NCBI GenBank assembly: GCA_036269895.1
Contig: DATBDN010000150.1
Span: 1-59,155, forward strand
Length of the DNA: 59,155 nt
Direction: 5' to 3'
DNA from: DATBDN01 sp036269895
GTDB lineage: Bacteria > Actinomycetota > Thermoleophilia > Solirubrobacterales > Thermoleophilaceae
The notes below the pieces were generated by a model that saw only the letters and a list, made by a program, of their open reading frames with translations, was not told the origin of the DNA and ran no database searches. Made by a program: the position numbers and the translations under genes. This document shows, in pieces, positions 32,253 to 40,818 of the stretch (position 1 is its first letter; every line of letters starts with the position of its first letter).

Positions 32253-34814
32253 TCAGTCGTCATCTCCGCGATCGCGGCCACCGTGGCCGCGGCCGGCGAT
32301 GCCGGATCCGCGGACGTCGAAACTCGCCACCTTCGCGAAGCCGCGCGAGGAGCTCGCAAGTGCGAGCCGGTAGCGCCCTTGCGGGATGACCGGGCCACCG
32401 TCGTAGATCGTCAGGTCGGCAGGGTCGAGTGTGAGCGAGACGCGGCGGCTTTCATGCGGGGCGAGCGCGACCTTGTCGTATCCCTTCAGCTGCCACGGCG
32501 GCTCCCCGGCGGAGTGCGGGTAGTGCACGTAGAGCTCGGGCACGACCGACCCGCTGCGGTTGCTCACGTTGGCGATGCGCACCGATGCGACCAGCGCTCC
32601 GCCCTGCGCGCGCACATGCAGGTCGCGGAAGACAAAGTGCGCGTATGACTGCCCGTAGCCGAACGGGAACAGCGGTCGCTGGCCGGTCGCGTCGTACCAG
32701 CGGTAGCCGACCAGGAGGCCCTCGTCGTAGTGGACCTCGTCGTTGACACCGGGGTAGCGCTCGGGCTGGCTCGGCGGCGCCGGCCCCTGCTCGTTGCTTG
32801 CCGGGAACGTGACCGGAAGCCGGCCGCCGGGATCGCTGTCGCCGAACAGCACGGAGGCAAGCGCCGTCCCGAACTGCTGACCCGGATACCACGCCTCGAG
32901 CACGCCCTCGACGCGATTCCGCCAGGGCATCAGCACAGGGCCGCCGGTGTTGAGCACGACGATCGTGCGTCGGTTGACCGCTGCGACGGCGTTGATCAAC
33001 GCGTCCTGGTCGCCGGGCAGCGCGAGTGTCGAGCGGTCCATGCCCTCGCCCTGGGCGTTGTTGACGATCACGATCGCGGCGTCCGCGCCACGCGCGGCGT
33101 CGACCGCTGCGGGGATGAGCGATTTCGACGGCGGCTGCCACGCGAAATGAATCTGCGGCCCGAACAGCTGCGCCTTGCTCGTGTACTCGATGCGGACCGA
33201 GACCGGCTGGCCGGCCGTGAGCTGCACTGCGGCCTGAATCGGGTAGCGCGGGCCGGCGACGAAGTTGATCCCCTCGCGGTAGCCGGAGGCGACCTGCTGC
33301 CCATTGATGTACAGCCGCGCGATCCCCGCTTCGAGAAGCGAGAAACGGTAGAGGCCGGATTCCGGCGGCGTCAGCGTTCCAGTCCAGCGGGCGCTCCAGA
33401 GATTCGGCCCGATGCCCGTCGGCGCCGCCGACAGGTCGACCGTCGGTTCGACCCGCGTCAGCGCCGGCGGACCGTCGAACTCGCCGTTGTTCCAGTAGCT
33501 GGCCGCGAGCCCGCCGCCGAGTGCGGTGGCCGGAACGATGTCCGGAAGCGGCACGTCGCCGAGCGATCCCTGCGACGCCTGGATTTGGACGCCCGAGCCT
33601 GCGCGTGCGGTGATTCCGGCGAGCGGCGTCACGGCCTTGCCTGCCTCGGGCGGGACGGCCGCGGAGCCGCCGGTCACGTACATCGCGTCGTCTCCCGACG
33701 GCCCGATCACCGCGATCGAGCGCGGCGCGCGCTCAGACAGCGGCAGCGCGCGGTGCTCGTTCTTGAGCAGAACCATGCCGGACGTCGAGACGCGGGTCGC
33801 GACGTCGCGGTGCGCCGGCGTGGAGACGTCGGCGTTTGCGGGCCCCACCGGGTCGTCGAAGATCCCGGAGTCGAACATCGCGTAGAGGATGCGGCGCACG
33901 ATGTCGTCGAGCCGCGATGACGGCACCTGACCCGACGTGAACATCGCCGCCGTGCGGCCAGCGGCGCCGGGAGGCAGCCCGGGCACGTCCACGCCCGCCA
34001 GCGTTGCCGCGAGCGGATCCTTCACCGCGAAGATGAAGTCGGGGACGACGAAGCCGTTGAACCCCGAGGCCTTGAGGTCACCGAGCAGTCCCGGGCTCTC
34101 GCACGTCAGCGGGCCGTTCAGGCGGTTGTACGAGCACATCACCGCGTCGGCGTTTGCCTTGCGGATCGCGTGCTTGAACGGCGCCTCATAGATCTCCTGC
34201 AACGTGCGCTCAGCTGCGAGGACGTTGATCCCTGGGCTGCGTGTCGCGCCGGTCGGGGGCAGGCGGAACCCGATCCGCTCCCACTCCTGGTTGTTGGCGA
34301 CGTAGTGCTTGAGCGTCGCGATCATGTGCCGCGCCTTCGCCGCCAGGACCTCCTGCGTGACGGTCTCACCCGCGAGGAACGGGTCCTCGCCGAGGTTCTC
34401 GGGCTGGCGCCCGGCGAGCGGCGTGCGCGCGATGTCCATCGCCGGGCCGAGCCACCAGTTGAAGCCCTTGCCGCGGGCCTCGTCGGAGATCGCGTAGCCG
34501 TAGTCGTACGCCAGTCCGCGATCGAACGACGCAGCCAGAGTCTGCGACGAGGGGAACGAAGTGGTTCCCGTCGTGCGGACCCCGCTCGGCCCGTCGAAGT
34601 TCGCCAACGCCGGCACGCCGAAGCTCGCCACGGCCGCGAAGTTGTTGAGCGCGAGCTGGACCTTCTGGTCGAAGCTCATCGCGACAAGCAGCTCGCTGGC
34701 GCGTTGCGCGGGCGGCTGTGTCGGATCACGCCATGGGTCGGCCGCCCATGCCCCCTGCGCGACCCCCAGCACGCACGCTCCGACAAGCACGAAAACAACC
34801 ACTCGCGACCGCAT
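32253..34814 (-). CDS. Secreted glycoside hydrolase family 3 with PA14 domain
   Basis: 853 residues. A signal peptide ends at AWA-AD (about residue 25). The GH3 N-terminal barrel contains KHYVANNQE and the nucleophile region GFVVPDF, where PDF replaces the common SDW. The second GH3 domain is interrupted by a PA14 insert (SARWTGTLTPPESGLYRFSL) and followed by a fibronectin-III-like end. Beta-glucosidase-type activity is likely. It would act outside the cell on plant or microbial glycans. Substrate unknown. Confidence 0.94.
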   Translation of the reverse strand: MRSRVVVFVLVGACVLGVAQGAWAADPWRDPTQPPAQRASELLVAMSFDQKVQLALNNFAAVASFGVPALANFDGPSGVRTTGTTSFPSSQTLAASFDRGLAYDYGYAISDEARGKGFNWWLGPAMDIARTPLAGRQPENLGEDPFLAGETVTQEVLAAKARHMIATLKHYVANNQEWERIGFRLPPTGATRSPGINVLAAERTLQEIYEAPFKHAIRKANADAVMCSYNRLNGPLTCESPGLLGDLKASGFNGFVVPDFIFAVKDPLAATLAGVDVPGLPPGAAGRTAAMFTSGQVPSSRLDDIVRRILYAMFDSGIFDDPVGPANADVSTPAHRDVATRVSTSGMVLLKNEHRALPLSERAPRSIAVIGPSGDDAMYVTGGSAAVPPEAGKAVTPLAGITARAGSGVQIQASQGSLGDVPLPDIVPATALGGGLAASYWNNGEFDGPPALTRVEPTVDLSAAPTGIGPNLWSARWTGTLTPPESGLYRFSLLEAGIARLYINGQQVASGYREGINFVAGPRYPIQAAVQLTAGQPVSVRIEYTSKAQLFGPQIHFAWQPPSKSLIPAAVDAARGADAAIVIVNNAQGEGMDRSTLALPGDQDALINAVAAVNRRTIVVLNTGGPVLMPWRNRVEGVLEAWYPGQQFGTALASVLFGDSDPGGRLPVTFPASNEQGPAPPSQPERYPGVNDEVHYDEGLLVGYRWYDATGQRPLFPFGYGQSYAHFVFRDLHVRAQGGALVASVRIANVSNRSGSVVPELYVHYPHSAGEPPWQLKGYDKVALAPHESRRVSLTLDPADLTIYDGGPVIPQGRYRLALASSSRGFAKVASFDVRGSGIAGRGHGGRDRGDDD

Positions 34815-34876
34815 CTGGCTCCTCCTCCGGATCCGTCCCGTGCCCGGGCGGAAAATACGGCCCTTTTTTGGTTAGG

Positions 34877-35965
34877 TCAAGCGGCCATGCCGGAGGACGC
34901 GAGTGCCAGGATCTCCTCCGCCGCCGACGGCTGTTGCCCGTACTCCGGGTGCGGCACGCGCGGCTTTGCGAGCGCGCGTTCCAACGCGCCGCGCAACGCA
35001 GCGCGGTCCGGCGCGACCTCGGCGATTCCGAAGCGCTCGAACGCCTGGTTGTTCAGCCGGATGTGCGCGACGCCCCAGCCGTACGAGATCGGCCGACAGC
35101 CCCGGATCCACGCCTCCAGCACGGTCAGCCCGGCCGTCGAATGCACCAGTACGTCAGCGGCGCCCATGAGCTCGCTCATGCGCTCGGTGAAGCTCCACAG
35201 CTGTACGCGCTCGTTCTTTCCAAAGCGCGCCGCCAGGCGGGCCTTGAGCGCGTCCTGGCGCCCGCACAGCGCGACTACCGTCGTCACCGAGTCGACTGCG
35301 AGCGTCGTCGCGATCGCACCCGCCATATCGCCGACGCCCCAGCCGCCACCGGACACGATCACGATGCTCCCGTCCGTGGCGAGGCCAAGGGCGCGCCGCG
35401 CCTCCGCTTCGTCGACCGGCTGCTCGAACGCCGCCGCGGTCATCCCGCGCGCCCAGACGACGCGCGACTGTGGTGCGAGCGCGCGCACCTCCTCGGCGGA
35501 CTCGGCGTGCGTGATCAGGTGCAGGTCGACACCCGGGCGCGCCCACATTCGCAGCGCCGCAAGGTCGGTGATCGCCGAAACGACGGGCACGCCGACCTCG
35601 CCCCGGCCGCGCATGCGGCCGATCACCTCGGTGGCACCGGGATAGGTCGACACGATCACATCCGGCTGCGACTCCGCGATCAGCCGCTCCGCAGTCGGGC
35701 GCCCCAGGCGGGACCCGAACCAGGTGATGAACGAGCGCATCGGCCCGAAGCGGAACAGGAACCGGTACTCGAGGTCGAAGAACCAGTTGAGCCAGCGCTT
35801 CTGCAGCGGCGCCGCCTGCCCGACGAGCTTCTGGATCACGCCGCCGGCCTCGGCGACCGCGTCACGGATCTCGACCACCGCGTCCGGCCGGGCCGCCGTG
35901 ATGCCGTCGCGGATCATCCGCGCGGGCAGGTCATGTCCCTCGCCGATCGCCGTCGAGACGATCAA
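34877..35965 (-). CDS. MGDG synthase-like glycosyltransferase (GT28 type)
   Basis: 362 residues. IVSTAIGEGHDLPARMI opens the GT-B N-terminal domain as in diacylglycerol glycosyltransferases; the C-terminal domain has VSGGGWGVGD and ADVLVHSTAGLTVLEAW. It lacks a good start: the first usable codon is TTG 35965, and the preceding ArgIle of the first strand (CGC ATC) lies just upstream in frame, so a CTG start a little earlier is possible. It is 25 bp after alanine dehydrogenase. Probably makes a glycolipid. Confidence 0.85.
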   Translation of the reverse strand: MIVSTAIGEGHDLPARMIRDGITAARPDAVVEIRDAVAEAGGVIQKLVGQAAPLQKRWLNWFFDLEYRFLFRFGPMRSFITWFGSRLGRPTAERLIAESQPDVIVSTYPGATEVIGRMRGRGEVGVPVVSAITDLAALRMWARPGVDLHLITHAESAEEVRALAPQSRVVWARGMTAAAFEQPVDEAEARRALGLATDGSIVIVSGGGWGVGDMAGAIATTLAVDSVTTVVALCGRQDALKARLAARFGKNERVQLWSFTERMSELMGAADVLVHSTAGLTVLEAWIRGCRPISYGWGVAHIRLNNQAFERFGIAEVAPDRAALRGALERALAKPRVPHPEYGQQPSAAEEILALASSGMAA

Positions 35966-35990
35966 GATGCGCGGCGGGCGGTTCAGCCGC

Positions 35991-37118
35991 TCAGGAGGCC
36001 GCGGCGGGCCACGCCTGCTCGAGCGGCGTGAAGGGCATGCCGACGCCCTCGGCGACTGCGGGGTGGGTGACCGCGCCGCCGGCCACGTTCACGCCCAGCC
36101 GCAGGCCGGGATCGTGAGCGACCGCCGCGCGCACTCCCTCGTCGGCCAACGCAAGCAGGTACGGCAGCGTGGCGTTCGTGAGCGCGTAGGTGGAGGTGAT
36201 CGGCACGGCGCCCGGCATGTTCGTAACGCAGTAGTGGATCACGCCGTCGACCTCGTACACCGGGTCGGAGTGCGTCGTCGGGCGCGACGTCTCGAAGCAG
36301 CCGCCCTGATCGATCGAGACGTCCACGAGCACCGCGTGCTCCTTCATCAGCTTCAGCTGCGCGCGTGTGATCACGTGCGGCGCGCGTGCACCGTGCACCA
36401 GCACCGCGCCGATCACGAGGTCGGCTGCCGGCAGCATCTCCTCGATCGCGAGCGTGGAGGAGTAGACCGTCGAGGCGCGGCCGCCCAGTGCGACGTCGAT
36501 CTCGCGCAGGCGGTCGATGCTGCGGTCGAACACGAACACGTCGGCCTCCATACCGATCGCGATGAACGCCGCGTTCAGCCCGACGGCGCCGCCGCCGATC
36601 ACGAGCACGTTGGCGGAGGCCACGCCGGGGACACCACCCAGCAGGATGCCGCGGCCGCCGAGTGGCTTCTCGAGGAAGAAGGCGCCGGCCTGGGTGGCGA
36701 TCTTGCCCGCCACCTCGCTCATCGGCGCCAGCAGCGGCAGCCGGCCGCGCGCGTCCTCGACTGTCTCATACGCGATGCACGTGGCCCCGCTGTCGCAAAG
36801 CGACTTGGTCAGCTCGGGAGCGGGGGCCAGGTGCAGGTAGGTGAAGAGAGTGTGCTCCGGTTGGAGTTTTTCGACCTCCTCGGGCTGCGGCTCCTTCACG
36901 CCCAGGATCAGCTCCGCGGCGTCGAACACCGCCTGGGCGTCGGGGACGATCTCGGCGCCCTGGGCGACGTAGTCCGCGTCCTTGATTGCGCTGCCCAGAC
37001 CCGCGCCGGCCTGGATGTAGACGTCGTGGCTGCGCTGCGTCAGCTCGCGCACGCCCGCTGGCGTCAGTGCCACGCGGTATTCGTCAGCCTTGATCTCTGT
37101 GGGCACACCGACCTTCAT
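35991..37118 (-). CDS. ald: Alanine dehydrogenase
   Basis: 375 residues. KVGVPTEIKADEYRVALTPAGV is the family's N-terminus; TYLHLAPAPELT and the Rossmann VIGGGAVGLNAAF follow. It interconverts alanine and pyruvate with NAD and ammonia. The ATG at 37118 has no Shine-Dalgarno, but TACAGT lies 7 bases upstream, so a leaderless mRNA is likely. It is divergent from an enolase-superfamily protein whose 5' end overlaps it. Confidence 0.95.
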   Translation of the reverse strand: MKVGVPTEIKADEYRVALTPAGVRELTQRSHDVYIQAGAGLGSAIKDADYVAQGAEIVPDAQAVFDAAELILGVKEPQPEEVEKLQPEHTLFTYLHLAPAPELTKSLCDSGATCIAYETVEDARGRLPLLAPMSEVAGKIATQAGAFFLEKPLGGRGILLGGVPGVASANVLVIGGGAVGLNAAFIAIGMEADVFVFDRSIDRLREIDVALGGRASTVYSSTLAIEEMLPAADLVIGAVLVHGARAPHVITRAQLKLMKEHAVLVDVSIDQGGCFETSRPTTHSDPVYEVDGVIHYCVTNMPGAVPITSTYALTNATLPYLLALADEGVRAAVAHDPGLRLGVNVAGGAVTHPAVAEGVGMPFTPLEQAWPAAAS

Positions 37119-38190
37119 TGGTACTACTGTAAAACCAATCTCGACCTACGACCTGATAGCTGATCTGCCGCTGACGATCGAGGACTACGTGCTCGAGGGG
37201 CGCGAGCTGCAGGTGGGCCCCGAGTTCACGCGTCTGACGACCACGATCAACCTGCGCGGCGGCGGCAAGGAGGGGCAGGGCGAGGACGTGACCTATGACG
37301 CGCTCGACCATGTCGCGGTGCAGGACGCGGGCGCATCGCTGGCGCTTACGGGCTCGTGGACGTTGCGGAGCTTCCGCGAGCACATCGACACGCTCAACCT
37401 GTGGCCGACGGAGCCCGTGCGCGAGGTGTCGAAGCTCTATCGCCGCTGGGCGTACGAGTCGGCAGCGCTCGACCTCGCACTGGAGCAGGCGGGACGATCG
37501 TTGGCGGACGTCGTCGGCCGCGACCCGCAACCAGTCGTGTTCGTCATGTCTTCGCGGCTGCCCGACGACCCGCCGTCAACGGCCAAGCTGCGCCGCTTCC
37601 TCGCGAAGTACCCGACGCTGCGCTTCAAGCTGGATCCCACGCCGGCCTGGACCGACGCGCTGATCGGGGAGCTGCGCGACATGGGCGTGGTCGACTCGCT
37701 CGACCTGAAGGGCCACTACACGGGAACGGTCGTGGACAACCCGCCCGACCCGGAGCTGTACCGCAAGCTTGCGGAGACGTTCCCGGACGCCTGGCTCGAG
37801 GACCCGGCGCTGACACCCGAGACGGACCCGGTGCTCGAGCCGCACCGCGACCGCATCACGTGGGACGCGCCGATCCACTCGATCGGCGACATCGAGACGT
37901 TGCCGTTCGCGCCGAAGATGGTGAACATCAAGCCGTCGCGGTTCGGCGGACTGCTCGAGCTGTTCGGCGCCTACGACTACTGCGACGACCGCGGCATCCG
38001 CGCCTACGGCGGCGGCCAGTACGAGCTCGGCGTGGGACGCGGGCACATCCAGTACCTGGCGTCGTTGTTCCACCCGGAGACGCCAAACGACGTGGCACCG
38101 TCGGGCTACAACGACCCGTCGGCACGCGACGGACTGCCGGCATCACCCCTCGAGCCACGGATCGCCCGGACAGGCTTCCGCTGGCTGTAA
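37099..38190 (+). CDS. Enolase-superfamily (MLE/MR-like) protein
   Basis: About 363 residues. Barrel residues match the enolase superfamily in order: Lys in RFKLDP, metal ligands Asp (SLDLKG), Glu (WLEDPA) and Asp (TWDAP), then Lys in VNIKPSRFGG. The conserved protein begins near STYDLIADLPL at 37141. GTG 37099 or TTG 37090 are the only standard starts nearby, and both put the 5' end inside ald. An ATC at 37138, 8 bases after a TACTGT box, is a possible leaderless start. Substrate unknown. Confidence 0.8.
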   Translation: MGTPTFIGTTVKPISTYDLIADLPLTIEDYVLEGRELQVGPEFTRLTTTINLRGGGKEGQGEDVTYDALDHVAVQDAGASLALTGSWTLRSFREHIDTLNLWPTEPVREVSKLYRRWAYESAALDLALEQAGRSLADVVGRDPQPVVFVMSSRLPDDPPSTAKLRRFLAKYPTLRFKLDPTPAWTDALIGELRDMGVVDSLDLKGHYTGTVVDNPPDPELYRKLAETFPDAWLEDPALTPETDPVLEPHRDRITWDAPIHSIGDIETLPFAPKMVNIKPSRFGGLLELFGAYDYCDDRGIRAYGGGQYELGVGRGHIQYLASLFHPETPNDVAPSGYNDPSARDGLPASPLEPRIARTGFRWL

Positions 38191-38217
38191 CAAAAGGGGA
38201 CAGTCCCCTTTTGTTAC
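38187..38217. repeat. 31-bp perfect palindrome, intergenic repeat/terminator (copy 1)
   Basis: Fifteen-base perfect arms around a central A: GTAACAAAAGGGGAC and its complement. It contains the stop codon of the enolase-like gene and ends 13 bp before ferritin. As RNA it would fold into a stem with a TTTT edge, so it could terminate transcription in both directions. A close copy lies at 53345-53375, which makes a repeated intergenic element more likely than a chance hairpin. Confidence 0.75.
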
Positions 38218-38230
38218 GTAAGCTCGCGCG

Positions 38231-38764
38231 ATGCCTTCAGATGCGCTCAAGCAGCAGATCAACGAGCAGATCGCCTACGAGTTCGCCGCGGAGCAGCAAT
38301 ACATCGCGATCGCAGTCCACTACGACAGCCTGACGCTGCCACGCCTCGCGACGCTGTTCTACAAACAGGCGCTCGAGGAGCGCAACCACGCGATGATGCT
38401 CGTCCAGTACCTGCTCGACCGTGATGCGCAGGTGACCATCCCCGGTGTGGAGGCGCCACGCACGGAGTTCGGGGATGTGGTCGAGCCGATTGCGGTGTCG
38501 CTGGAACAGGAGAAGCGGGTTGGCGACGAGATCGAGGGGCTCACGCAAACGGCTCGCGACGAGAAGGACTACCTGACCGAGCAGTTCCTGATCTGGTTCC
38601 TCAAGGAGCAGGTCGAGGAGGTCGCCAAGATGTCGTCGCTGCTTCAGGTCGCCGAGCGCGAGCGTGAGAATTCATCGCGGATCGAGGACTTCATCGTGCG
38701 CGAGGCTTTCGACGCCGAGGATGCGGATCCAGCGGCGCCGAGGGCAGCAGGCGGAGCGCTCTAA
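38231..38764 (+). CDS. Ferritin
   Basis: 177 residues. Four-helix bundle with ferroxidase ligands in YEFAAEQQY and EERNHAMM, and a later FLIWFLKEQVEE. It stores iron in the cytoplasm and limits Fenton chemistry. The palindromic repeat lies just upstream. Its stop overlaps the convergent GGDEF gene by 4 bp. A C-terminal Asp/Ala/Pro extension is slightly longer than usual. Confidence 0.95.
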   Translation: MPSDALKQQINEQIAYEFAAEQQYIAIAVHYDSLTLPRLATLFYKQALEERNHAMMLVQYLLDRDAQVTIPGVEAPRTEFGDVVEPIAVSLEQEKRVGDEIEGLTQTARDEKDYLTEQFLIWFLKEQVEEVAKMSSLLQVAERERENSSRIEDFIVREAFDAEDADPAAPRAAGGAL

Positions 38765-39327
38765 GCGTTCCCCGAGTCCGGGCGAAACACCTCGAAGCGG
38801 GCGCCGCCGTGCTCGCGAGCGCTGCGCATGGCGGCAGCCGCCCCGCGGATCAGGGCTTCCGCATTGGCGTCGCGGCCGCCGGCCATCGCGATCCCGACGC
38901 TGGCGGAGAGGTGCACCTGGGCCTCCTCGAGCTCGAACGGGAATGCGAGCGCGGCCGCGAGGCGCTCGGCGATCGAGATCGCGTCGGGCTCGCCGTCGAT
39001 CTCCTCGCACAGGACGGCGAACTGCCCGTTGCCAACGCGTGCCGCGCTGTCGCCTGGGCGGATGACGGTCATCAGGCGATCGGCGACCTCACGAAGGGCC
39101 TCCTCGGCCGTGGTGCGACCGGCGCGCTCCTCGACCCTGCTGAAGCCGTCGAGGTCCAGGAGCAGGACGGCGGCGAACGAGTTGCGGCGCTCGGTGCGGG
39201 CCAGCGCAAGCCCGAGCCGGTCGAAGAAGAGGAAGCGGCTGGCGAGCCCTGTGACGTCGTCGTACATCGCGACGCGGGCAGCCTCGGCGGCATCACTGTC
39301 GTCGTTTTCCCGGCGTCTCAGCCGCAT
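38761..39327 (-). CDS. Degenerate GGDEF-domain protein
   Basis: 188 residues, essentially one GGDEF domain: YDDVTGLASRFLFFDRL at the start and LLLDLDGFSRV for the metal strand. The signature is GNGQF instead of GGDEF, which removes key substrate residues, so it is probably catalytically inactive. It may bind nucleotide or act as a protein partner. Convergent with ferritin, with a 4-bp overlap. Confidence 0.85.
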   Translation of the reverse strand: MRLRRRENDDSDAAEAARVAMYDDVTGLASRFLFFDRLGLALARTERRNSFAAVLLLDLDGFSRVEERAGRTTAEEALREVADRLMTVIRPGDSAARVGNGQFAVLCEEIDGEPDAISIAERLAAALAFPFELEEAQVHLSASVGIAMAGGRDANAEALIRGAAAAMRSAREHGGARFEVFRPDSGNA

Positions 39328-39354
39328 CGGCCGCAGGGTATTACGTAAGCCCGT

Positions 39355-40818
39355 TTACAAAGCGAGGTTCAGCGGCTGCTCGAGCAGTTCGCGGATGCGT
39401 GCGAGGAACTCGGCGGCGTCGGCTCCGTAGAGGATGCGGTGATCGCTGACCAGGGTCAGCCGCATCTGGTCGCGCGCGACGACCCGCCCGTTGTCGTCGA
39501 CGGCCGGTCGCTTCTTCAGCGCTCCGACCGTGAGGAGCGCTGCCTGCGGCGGGTTGATGACCGCCGTGAACTCGTCGATCCCGTACATGCCCAGGTTGGA
39601 GACGGTGAAGGTGCCGCCGGCGACCTCGGGCGGCGTGATTTTCCCCTCGCGGACCTTGTCCGCGAGCTCGTGCGCGTCGCGCGCGATCTGACCGAGCGAC
39701 TTGCTGTCGGCGTCGAAGATGGTCGGGACGACCAGAGCGTCCTGGGCGGCCACGGCGATGCCGACGTTGACCCGCGAGTAGTGCTCGAACTTGCCGTCGC
39801 GGTAGGCGCCGTTGACACGCGGGTGCTCGCGCAGCGCGTTGGCGGCGGCCTTGACGATCATGTCGTTGAACGAGGGCGGATGCTCGGACGCGTCCTGGAG
39901 GCGCCCGCGCAGCTCGACGGCGAGCGTCATGTCGACGTCGACGGTGAGTGCGTAGTCGGGAGCCGTGGCCTTCGACTCGGCCATCCGGCGCGAGACCGTC
40001 TGCTGGAGGCGCGTGAGCTCCTGGACGTCGACAGCGCCCTTGGCACCACCGCCGCCCCCGGATCGCTTCTGCCCTTGGCCGGCCGACTCGACATCGGCCT
40101 TGGTGATGCGCCCACCAGGCCCGGTGCCCTCAACCGACTGAAGCTCAACTCCCTCATCCTCGGCAAGGCGTCGAGCTACAGGCGACGCCTTGATGCGCTC
40201 AGGATCCCCGCCGTCGGATCCGTCGTCGCGCGAATCGGATTCGTCGTCGCGCGAATCGGCGTCGTTGCCCGCATCCGAGCTCTCGTCCGCCTCGCCCTCC
40301 GCATCCGCGCCGCCCTCCGCATCCGCGCCGCCCTCCTCGTCGTCCTCGGCATCCGCGCTGTCGCCGCCGTCGCGCTCGGCATCCGCGTCGCCGTCGCCCT
40401 CTGCCTCGGGGGCGCGCTCCGCGTCCGCTTCGTCGCCGTCGTCGCCCGAATCCGATTCGCTCTCGTCGCCGTCCGCGTCGCTCGAATCGTCTTCGCCGCC
40501 GTCTGCCTCCGCGTCCGATCCGCCGTCGCTCGCGTCCGCGTCGGCCTCGCCGCCGCCACTCGCCTCGCCATCCGCCTCAGACGCGTCGCCGATCCGGGCT
40601 ATCGGCTCACCCACCGCCAGCGTCTCGCCTTCCTTCGCCATCACCTCGATCAGCGTCCCGTCGGAGTCGGCGTCGTAGGTCATGTTCGCCTTGTCCGTCT
40701 CGATCTCGACAAGCGGCTCGCCCTTCTTCACCTCCCCGCCTTCGTCGACGAGCCACTTCAGGATCGTGCCCTCCTCCATGGAGTCGGACAGCCGGGGCAT
40801 CACCACTTCGCTCGCCAT
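39355..40818 (-). CDS. 2-oxoacid dehydrogenase E2, complex 2, with long acidic linker
   Basis: 487 residues from ATG 40818 (TGATG overlap with E1beta; a GTG one codon earlier is possible). Lipoyl domain at residues 1-80 with lysine in ETDKANM, then about 127 residues made almost only of Asp, Glu, Ser, Gly and Ala, a subunit-binding domain (SPVARRLAEDEGVELQSVEGTG), and the catalytic domain. The usual DHRxxDG active motif reads DHRILYG, so the Asp is replaced by Tyr while the His is kept. Very probably pyruvate-type E2, given the E1 motif. Confidence 0.92.
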   Translation of the reverse strand: MASEVVMPRLSDSMEEGTILKWLVDEGGEVKKGEPLVEIETDKANMTYDADSDGTLIEVMAKEGETLAVGEPIARIGDASEADGEASGGGEADADASDGGSDAEADGGEDDSSDADGDESESDSGDDGDEADAERAPEAEGDGDADAERDGGDSADAEDDEEGGADAEGGADAEGEADESSDAGNDADSRDDESDSRDDGSDGGDPERIKASPVARRLAEDEGVELQSVEGTGPGGRITKADVESAGQGQKRSGGGGGAKGAVDVQELTRLQQTVSRRMAESKATAPDYALTVDVDMTLAVELRGRLQDASEHPPSFNDMIVKAAANALREHPRVNGAYRDGKFEHYSRVNVGIAVAAQDALVVPTIFDADSKSLGQIARDAHELADKVREGKITPPEVAGGTFTVSNLGMYGIDEFTAVINPPQAALLTVGALKKRPAVDDNGRVVARDQMRLTLVSDHRILYGADAAEFLARIRELLEQPLNLAL

